Assembly (NCBI GenBank): GCA_025201865.1
Contig: MU603333.1
Coordinates: 1-10,105 of the forward strand
Reading direction: 5' to 3'
From: Ramicandelaber brevisporus
Taxonomy: Eukaryota; Kickxellomycota; Ramicandelaberales; Ramicandelaberaceae
Length of the DNA stretch: 10,105 nucleotides
The position numbers and the translations under genes were made by a program. How positions within the stretch are numbered: position 1 is the first letter of the stretch; each line of letters starts with the position of its first letter. Of this stretch, positions 5,735 through 10,105 are shown piece by piece. The notes beneath the pieces were generated by a model. The model was not told the origin of the DNA. It worked only from the letters and a program-made list of their open reading frames with translations, and did not search any database.

Positions 5735-8008
5735 ATGGCGACATACGGTGGCACTGCAGCGACTCGGAAGGTCGTGACGTATGGCAAGAAGACGGCCCAG
5801 TTCCGTACTGTGGCTGCACCTGCCAAACCAGTAGCGCCACAGAGACCAGCAGCTGCAGTGGTGCGCCGGAGACGGTCCTCAGTATCCTCAGTGTCATCAG
5901 TCAGCTCGGTGTCGTCATTGGAGACCCTCAGCAGTGACAGCGAGAGTGATCTAGAGAGTGTCGAGCCAGGCGATTCTTCTTCTCAATCTTCAGATAGTGA
6001 TAGTGACGGCAGCCCAAAGAAGAGTAGCCCTGCAGATAGCGAATCCGAGAATGAGGATGAGGATGAGGACGAGGATGAAGATGTCGAAATTGCGAAGGCT
6101 GCTGTTGGCTTGACATTGGACGAATCATCACCACCACTATCGCCAGTTGATGAAGTTGGTCTTTCTCCTGCTCCTGTTCCTGCTTTGGACATTGCGCCTA
6201 CATTGTCGACATCAGATATTGTTGCTTCATCTACTGCTGTGGAGAACAAGCCGACATTTGCACCAAAGTTCAAGTTTGGTCTTGGCTCTCGAGTTCGCCA
6301 CTGGGAACGACCACGCTTGTTTACCAATCCACAAACAGATTTCTCACAGCCAGAAAACGCATCTGCCGCATCTGCCGTATCCATCACATCTGTCACATCC
6401 CCAGTACCGTTAGCATCGCCAGTTCAGCCACTTGGTGGAAATCGTGTTGGCATGCGGTGGTTCCCAGCTAGACGGAACATGCGCTTTGGTCTTGGTGCGC
6501 CAATTCGAGCCGCCACTAGCGATGACGAAGCTCCTTTGTCTCCACAGCACTCTCAAGCTCAAATAGAGTTGGGTCAAGCGGCCACTGCATTAGACGAAGC
6601 CGTCAGCATGCCAGCAGGGCAGCCATGGCGACCACCGGCTCTCAACTTGTCTAACCTCAGACCACGCCGTACTGTCAAGCTGCAGAACCTGCTCGATGCT
6701 TGTCCAGCTTCATTAGATGTCGATGATGATGACCCTCAGATTCGCGATTTTGGCGATGTTCTCGGTCCGCACCGTCTGCACGACTTGCACAAGCTCGGCG
6801 AAGCATCCTTCTCTGAAGTGTTTGGTGGTCAGTTACAGCTCGATGATAACAAGCAAATGTACAATGTAGCCATCAAGATTATTCCATTTGGTAGCCGCAA
6901 GAAGGTCAATGGCCAGTCACAACCGGCCATGCGCGATATTTACCAAGAAATCTGCATCACTCAACTCATTGCTGGCATCACATCCACTGGTCTCAGCAGC
7001 AGCGGTAGCAACACTTCAGCATCAACGGCAGTAACACCAGCAGTAACAGCATCATCAATACCGCTCAACTTTGTCCAAGTGTACGATGTTGCAATTATTC
7101 AAGGTAAATATCCTGAGTTTTTGCTGGCAGCATGGGATGAATGGCATAAACAGGCACCTCCCGAGATTGCAATCAACGAGAGACCAACGTATTTTGATGA
7201 CAAGCAGCTGTATCTGGCCCTCATTCTTGAAAATGCAGGTACTGATCTTGAGTCTACATCAGCTATCACATCGTGGAGCCAAGCTCGGTCACTGCTGCTG
7301 CAAGTTTTGTACAGTGTAGCGAGTGCTGAGCAGCACGTACGGTTTGAGCATCGTGACTTGCACTGGGGCAACGTGATGATATCGCGAGGTCGACAAAATG
7401 GCTATCGTGAGTATGTCAGAAATGGGCAAACCGTTCGTGTTGATACTCATGGAATTGATTGTCGAATTATTGATTATACATTGTCGAGATTGGAACTGAC
7501 AAACAGTGAACCAAGCACGGCAACAAGTGCAGCGGATTCGTCAGTGTTCCATGTAGCATTAACAGACGAAGATTACTTTACTGGCGAGGGTGACATGCAG
7601 TTTGACATTTACAGAATGATGCGTGATGAAATCAACTCTTCATACAAAAATAACAATCACAATCACAATCTACCCAATGGTTCGAGCAGCAAGCGTGGTA
7701 GAGCAGCAGCAGCAACAGCAACAGCAGCATCCACAAAGAATAATCAGACGCCAGCTTCTGCATGGGAACAGTATTGTCCGCGGACAAATGTAATGTGGGC
7801 AGTATATCTCATCGACAAGCTCTTTTCCAAACTCGATCAGCATCCTCATCTCCGCCATCAAACCGAAGCACTCAAGACCCGGTTTATGGAAAGTGCTCGT
7901 GTAGCAAGTCTTGATAAGGCATACAGGGCCTTCATCCAGAAATGTTCTAGTGTCAGCGACTTACTTGACGATTTAGACTTTACATCTTTTGTAAACCATT
8001 CCATTTAG
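5735..8008 (+). CDS. Haspin family protein kinase (histone H3 Thr3 kinase)
   Basis: Haspin phosphorylates histone H3 on Thr3 in mitosis, recruiting the chromosomal passenger complex to centromeres. The ATG at 5735 has an ideal context (A at -3, G at +4); the frame runs 60 bp further upstream only to a TTG. The 757-aa protein has a disordered N-terminal half: TYG motifs at 3-5 and 15-17, a Ser/Val repeat after RRRR (44-61), an acidic run (about 102-118), and (K/R)FGLGxx(V/I)R at 180-188 and 250-258. The C-terminal kinase starts near 340: glycine loop LGEASFSEVFGG (354-365), VAIKIIPF with Lys381, alpha-C Glu405, FEHRDLHWGNVMI (537-549, Asp541, Asn546), and IIDYTLSRLE (578-587), where haspins have DYT in place of DFG. 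EDYFTGEGDMQFDIYRMMR (612-630) is haspin-specific, and no APE motif is seen. All catalytic residues are intact, so activity is expected. Low-complexity inserts lie at 416-443 and 633-675. Confidence 0.95.
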   Translation: MATYGGTAATRKVVTYGKKTAQFRTVAAPAKPVAPQRPAAAVVRRRRSSVSSVSSVSSVSSLETLSSDSESDLESVEPGDSSSQSSDSDSDGSPKKSSPADSESENEDEDEDEDEDVEIAKAAVGLTLDESSPPLSPVDEVGLSPAPVPALDIAPTLSTSDIVASSTAVENKPTFAPKFKFGLGSRVRHWERPRLFTNPQTDFSQPENASAASAVSITSVTSPVPLASPVQPLGGNRVGMRWFPARRNMRFGLGAPIRAATSDDEAPLSPQHSQAQIELGQAATALDEAVSMPAGQPWRPPALNLSNLRPRRTVKLQNLLDACPASLDVDDDDPQIRDFGDVLGPHRLHDLHKLGEASFSEVFGGQLQLDDNKQMYNVAIKIIPFGSRKKVNGQSQPAMRDIYQEICITQLIAGITSTGLSSSGSNTSASTAVTPAVTASSIPLNFVQVYDVAIIQGKYPEFLLAAWDEWHKQAPPEIAINERPTYFDDKQLYLALILENAGTDLESTSAITSWSQARSLLLQVLYSVASAEQHVRFEHRDLHWGNVMISRGRQNGYREYVRNGQTVRVDTHGIDCRIIDYTLSRLELTNSEPSTATSAADSSVFHVALTDEDYFTGEGDMQFDIYRMMRDEINSSYKNNNHNHNLPNGSSSKRGRAAAATATAASTKNNQTPASAWEQYCPRTNVMWAVYLIDKLFSKLDQHPHLRHQTEALKTRFMESARVASLDKAYRAFIQKCSSVSDLLDDLDFTSFVNHSI
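7702..7732 (+). repeat. CAG/GCA repeat coding Ala/Thr run in haspin
   Basis: A short CAG-type repeat, read here as GCA and ACA, codes for the Ala/Thr run at about residues 657-666. It follows an Asn/His run coded by AAT/AAC/CAC. Together they form the insert between the haspin DIYRMMR segment and the WEQYCP segment of the C lobe. Confidence 0.65.
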
Positions 8009-8797
8009 TATTCATTTTAACAAGAGAAAAGCAAACAAACATTCCAAATCATTTACATGTTTAATACGACAGAAAAGGAAAATGCGAAGTGAGCAATGGA
8101 TATAATGCTGTATTTCTGTATAGAGGTGACTACGCAGTCCTCCATTTTCGACATGATATTCCGAGTAAATTGTTGAGCAATGCTTTCATCTCCTCTCTCC
8201 TCTCACCCTCACACAATATTGCCTATATTAATCACATGAGTAGCACAACAGCAGGGCTGAGTTTGTATGAATGAAATATGCTTTTTAGTGCTTTTATGAT
8301 AATTGGATGGTTCCCAGACGCTTCCGCAACAGTTCACACTCGTACCCCTGTCCGCATTTACAAAGTCTAAAGCGTTCCTTTCATAGTCCTCAACCTAGCC
8401 GATAACTGGCCAGTATTATCATTTGTAGCCTTTCGACATTCGATACATTAACTCCGCTGACATTTGGCACCAGCAAAAAAAAAAACTGTATCACTCAACC
8501 CAACCTTGCATACAGCGTTTGTGCTCGCCGAGGAAGGACAAGAACAGGTTCGTTGTCAACTATCCGTCCGCTCTTTCCTGATACATCTTTGTATTTGACC
8601 GACCATCATCACTCACGACCATTTTCTGCTTCTGCAGTGAATATAAATACTTTCGTACTCTCCTATTCACATCACCAGCATCGAACACACGGTCCATCAG
8701 CCGACTTCTGTCCTTTCTTCCCTTCCTCGTTCGAACTATCCAGCTGTTCTACTTTTCCACTCTCATACCCTCTTGAAACTACTTTGCTACACAGCCC
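8009..8797. promoter_or_regulatory. Intergenic: haspin 3' end and crystallin promoter
   Basis: This 789-bp spacer carries the haspin 3' untranslated region at its left and the promoter of the crystallin gene at its right. The left part is AT-rich with no single clear polyadenylation signal. An 11-base A run is at 8475-8485. A TATA box is at 8642-8649, followed by a CT-rich leader with no ATG before the real start. No tRNA-like fold or convincing small gene was found; open frames such as 8089-8274 have no recognisable protein features. Confidence 0.55.
8642..8649 (+). promoter_or_regulatory. TATA box of the crystallin gene
   Basis: TATAAATA is a near-perfect eukaryotic TATA box on the right strand, 149 nt before the ATG at 8798. 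Initiation about 30 nt downstream would give a pyrimidine-rich leader of roughly 120 nt. No ATG lies between the box and the start codon, which supports this reading. TATA promoters often drive strongly regulated or highly expressed genes, in keeping with the codon choice of the gene. Confidence 0.65.
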
Positions 8798-9253
8798 ATG
8801 AAGTTTGTTTCCGCCACCACCGCCTCCCTTGCCACTCTCCTGCTTCTTGCACAGAGCACCTTCGCGCAGTATGTCTGGCTGTACACCGACATCAACTACC
8901 AGGGCCCCGAGTACATGGTCCGCGTCGCCGTGCCATTCAACGGTGGCTGCGCTTGCCAGTCGGTCGTCTCGCGCTGCAACGACGTCGCCTCGTCGCTGAA
9001 ATGGGACAGCTTCATGACCGCTGAAGTCGCCTTCTTTGAGCACGACAACTGCCAGGGCCGCGGTCACGAGTGGTGGGCACCGTACGCCGAGTTCCAGCCA
9101 AACCTGGTCAACATTGACTTTAATGACGTGATCTCGTCGGTCCGTATCTGTGCCGGTAGTCCATTTTTGAGTGAACCCCAGCGGAATCCACAGGGTAGAG
9201 TGATCTATGTGCCGTTTAAAAATGCGACTCAAACTCCATCACACTCGAAGTAA
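8798..9253 (+). CDS. Secreted beta/gamma-crystallin domain protein with two calcium-clamp motifs
   Basis: Microbial beta/gamma-crystallins are small Greek-key domains that often bind calcium for stability, but their cellular roles are mostly unknown. The 151-aa product starts with a signal peptide (1-23, cleavage likely after TFA). Mature residues 24-118 form two Greek-key motifs. The first has YTDINYQG (29-36) and NDVASS (61-66); the second has FEHDNCQG (80-87) and NDVISS (109-114). Both match the Y/F-x5-x-G hairpin and the N/D-N/D-x-x-S/T-S calcium clamp. Cysteines are at 51, 53, 60, 85 and 118, so disulfides are possible and at least one Cys stays odd. A tail of about 33 residues follows with no known motif; it may be real or intron read-through (see findings). 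Codons in the domain favour C-ending forms (GCC, GTC, AAC, GAC) more than in the neighbours, suggesting high expression. A toxin or killer-protein-like role seen in some relatives is not supported here. Confidence 0.88.
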   Translation: MKFVSATTASLATLLLLAQSTFAQYVWLYTDINYQGPEYMVRVAVPFNGGCACQSVVSRCNDVASSLKWDSFMTAEVAFFEHDNCQGRGHEWWAPYAEFQPNLVNIDFNDVISSVRICAGSPFLSEPQRNPQGRVIYVPFKNATQTPSHSK

Positions 9254-9320
9254 ATCCTTGCTGTTCGCTTCTTAACATCAACTACTAATGAATTGCACAA
9301 TTAGTTTGAAACCCCCCCAA

Positions 9321-9328
9321 TGTATATA
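9321..9328 (+). promoter_or_regulatory. TGTATATA element in the crystallin 3' region
   Basis: TGTATATA lies 68 nt past the crystallin stop. It matches both the Pumilio/Puf-site consensus UGUANAUA and the TATATA efficiency element used in fungal polyadenylation. Position fits either role; the sequence alone cannot separate them. Confidence 0.35.
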
Positions 9329-9521
9329 GAAATATTTTGCTATAATATGATCATCTACAGGCTCAGTTTTTACTGTGTTGAATGCATTGTTCGTATGCTG
9401 AGATTATAATACGCATCCGACAACCCATCAAAGGAAGCGAATGTCAACCTGTTGAGAATCAATCTCGATATACGATAATGCATCCTAGCAACTTCTTTAA
9501 CAATTTTAATTGCTTTAAATA

Positions 9522-9546
9522 AGAGAGAGAGAGAGAGAGAGAGAGA
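9522..9546. repeat. (AG)n dinucleotide microsatellite
   Basis: About 12.5 uninterrupted AG units lie 41 bp beyond the stop of the Cys-rich gene (on its sense strand, CT repeats in the 3' untranslated region). It is a simple-sequence repeat, likely length-variable. Confidence 0.9.
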
Positions 9547-9587
9547 AATGATTAAGAATATGGATGAGATATCTGGATGATTATAAA

Positions 9588-10105
9588 TTACTTCTTGCAT
9601 AGACGGAACAATTGCACGCATTTACCGTCCCCGCAACAAATTGGATATTTCCGATTCTTCTTCTTACAGTCATGATCAATAATACATCCGCCTTTGGGAG
9701 GGCCAGTGCATTTCTTGTCATGTCCACAAGTATACATACACTCAGGACTGTCTTTGCATCGCTCGCCAATCTTTTTGTACTTTGGTTCGGCACAGCGTCC
9801 ACCATAACACGCCAGAGAGCCCAAGCAGTGAGTACTGCCACTGCACTTATCACCAACAGCGTTACCTGTAGTACAAAATTTCTCTGAGCCATTATCCGCG
9901 AACGGTTTGCATGGGATGCCATCAACACAGTCTTTTGAACTAGAACACTTACCTTCAAATGTCTTGCAGCGTCCCTTTTGGCACTTTACAAAGGGAAGTG
10001 AGTTTGATGGCATTGTTTTCATATAACCATCGCATTCAACATCAGCCTTGCATGCAGAACCAACAGACTTTTGAGCAGCACACTTTTTGTTCGAACACCA
10101 GAGGT
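9588..10105 (-). CDS. Cysteine-rich tandem-repeat protein, probably secreted; 5' end beyond the window
   Basis: The frame is open from the right edge to a TAA at 9590-9588, giving 171 visible residues with 24 cysteines. The ATG at 10022 is internal: the 27 codons upstream of it are open and keep the same cysteine pattern (for example CSNKKC and CKADVEC), so the true start is off the window. Five units can be seen, each opening with C-x5-C (CKADVEC, CSSSKDC, CSGSTHC, CKDSPEC, CIIDHDC) and usually closing with C-x4-C (CQKGRC, CYGGRC, CGDGKC). The protein is rich in Lys and Gly and ends RLCKK. The spacing resembles Dickkopf N-terminal or EB-type disulfide modules annotated in early fungi. Secretion is inferred from cysteine density, because the signal peptide is not visible. 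No enzyme motif was found, and its role is unknown. It converges on the crystallin gene. Confidence 0.82.
   Translation of the reverse strand, partial: LWCSNKKCAAQKSVGSACKADVECDGYMKTMPSNSLPFVKCQKGRCKTFEGKCSSSKDCVDGIPCKPFADNGSEKFCTTGNAVGDKCSGSTHCLGSLACYGGRCAEPKYKKIGERCKDSPECMYTCGHDKKCTGPPKGGCIIDHDCKKKNRKYPICCGDGKCVQLFRLCKK

Larger units (their letters stand above)
9254..9587. other. Convergent intergenic region with 3' elements and (AG)n repeat
   Basis: This 334-bp AT-rich spacer separates the stop codons of the crystallin gene (+) and the Cys-rich gene (-), so it holds only 3' ends. C7 at 9312-9318 and TGTATATA just after it are notable. The (AG)n run is described separately. No gene was seen. 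Confidence 0.5.

Noticed and set aside
8009-8640. tRNA or other RNA gene in the haspin-crystallin spacer
   Set aside because: No acceptor-stem pairing, T-loop or A/B-box arrangement could be found by eye.
8672-9232. 186-codon frame on the minus strand opposite the crystallin gene
   Set aside because: It is the antisense shadow of a gene with strong codon bias. The plus-strand product has a signal peptide and two clear motifs.
9588-10022. Cys-rich gene starting at the ATG at 10022
   Set aside because: The frame stays open to the window edge, and the upstream codons continue the same C-x5-C and C-x4-C pattern, so this Met is internal.

Overview
The window is nuclear DNA from a fungus, probably an early-diverging lineage (Zoopagomycota/Kickxellomycotina- or Mucoromycota-like) rather than a yeast or a typical Dikarya mould. 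The reasons are a recognisable Ugo1-type outer-membrane carrier (fungal), a BTG/Tob (APRO) protein (unusual in Dikarya as far as I know), a haspin kinase, and secreted beta/gamma-crystallin and Cys-repeat proteins. Every gene reads as one uninterrupted frame, so the genome looks intron-poor. Promoters and 3' ends look eukaryotic: a TATA box, A- and T-rich tracts and TATATA-type 3' elements. There is no bacterial operon layout. The lineage call is an inference. No RNA gene, transposon, CRISPR array or viral sequence was seen.

Layout, left to right. 1-50 (-): first codons of a gene running off the left edge, with a signal-peptide-like start. 51-191: short divergent promoter. 192-2120 (+): Ugo1-like mitochondrial carrier of 642 aa. 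2121-2207: convergent 3' ends. 2208-3605 (-): secreted pepsin-like aspartic protease of 465 aa. 3606-4190: AT-rich spacer with a T-rich tract on the sense strand of the protease and a TCAC microsatellite. 4191-5210 (-): BTG/Tob-family protein of 339 aa. 5211-5734: divergent promoter between BTG/Tob and haspin, holding a repeated GCAAGTTG word. 5735-8008 (+): haspin kinase of 757 aa. 8009-8797: haspin 3' end and the promoter of the next gene, with a TATA box. 8798-9253 (+): small secreted beta/gamma-crystallin of 151 aa. 9254-9587: convergent spacer with an (AG)n run. 9588-10105 (-): Cys-rich repeat protein whose 5' end is off the right edge.

The genes do not form one pathway. Two concern cell division or RNA control (haspin, expected histone H3 Thr3 kinase; BTG/Tob, expected Caf1/CCR4-NOT adaptor) and share one divergent promoter. 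One concerns mitochondrial fusion (Ugo1). Two to four are secretory: the protease and crystallin have clear signal peptides, the left-edge gene probably does, and the Cys-rich protein is presumed secreted from its cysteines. A shared theme is low-complexity Ser/Gln/Ala/Asn inserts placed inside conserved folds (carrier repeats, APRO domain, both kinase lobes), often coded by CAG-type repeats read in different frames.

Start codons were set to the first in-frame ATG in each case. For Ugo1, the protease and haspin the open frame extends further upstream but holds no ATG there.
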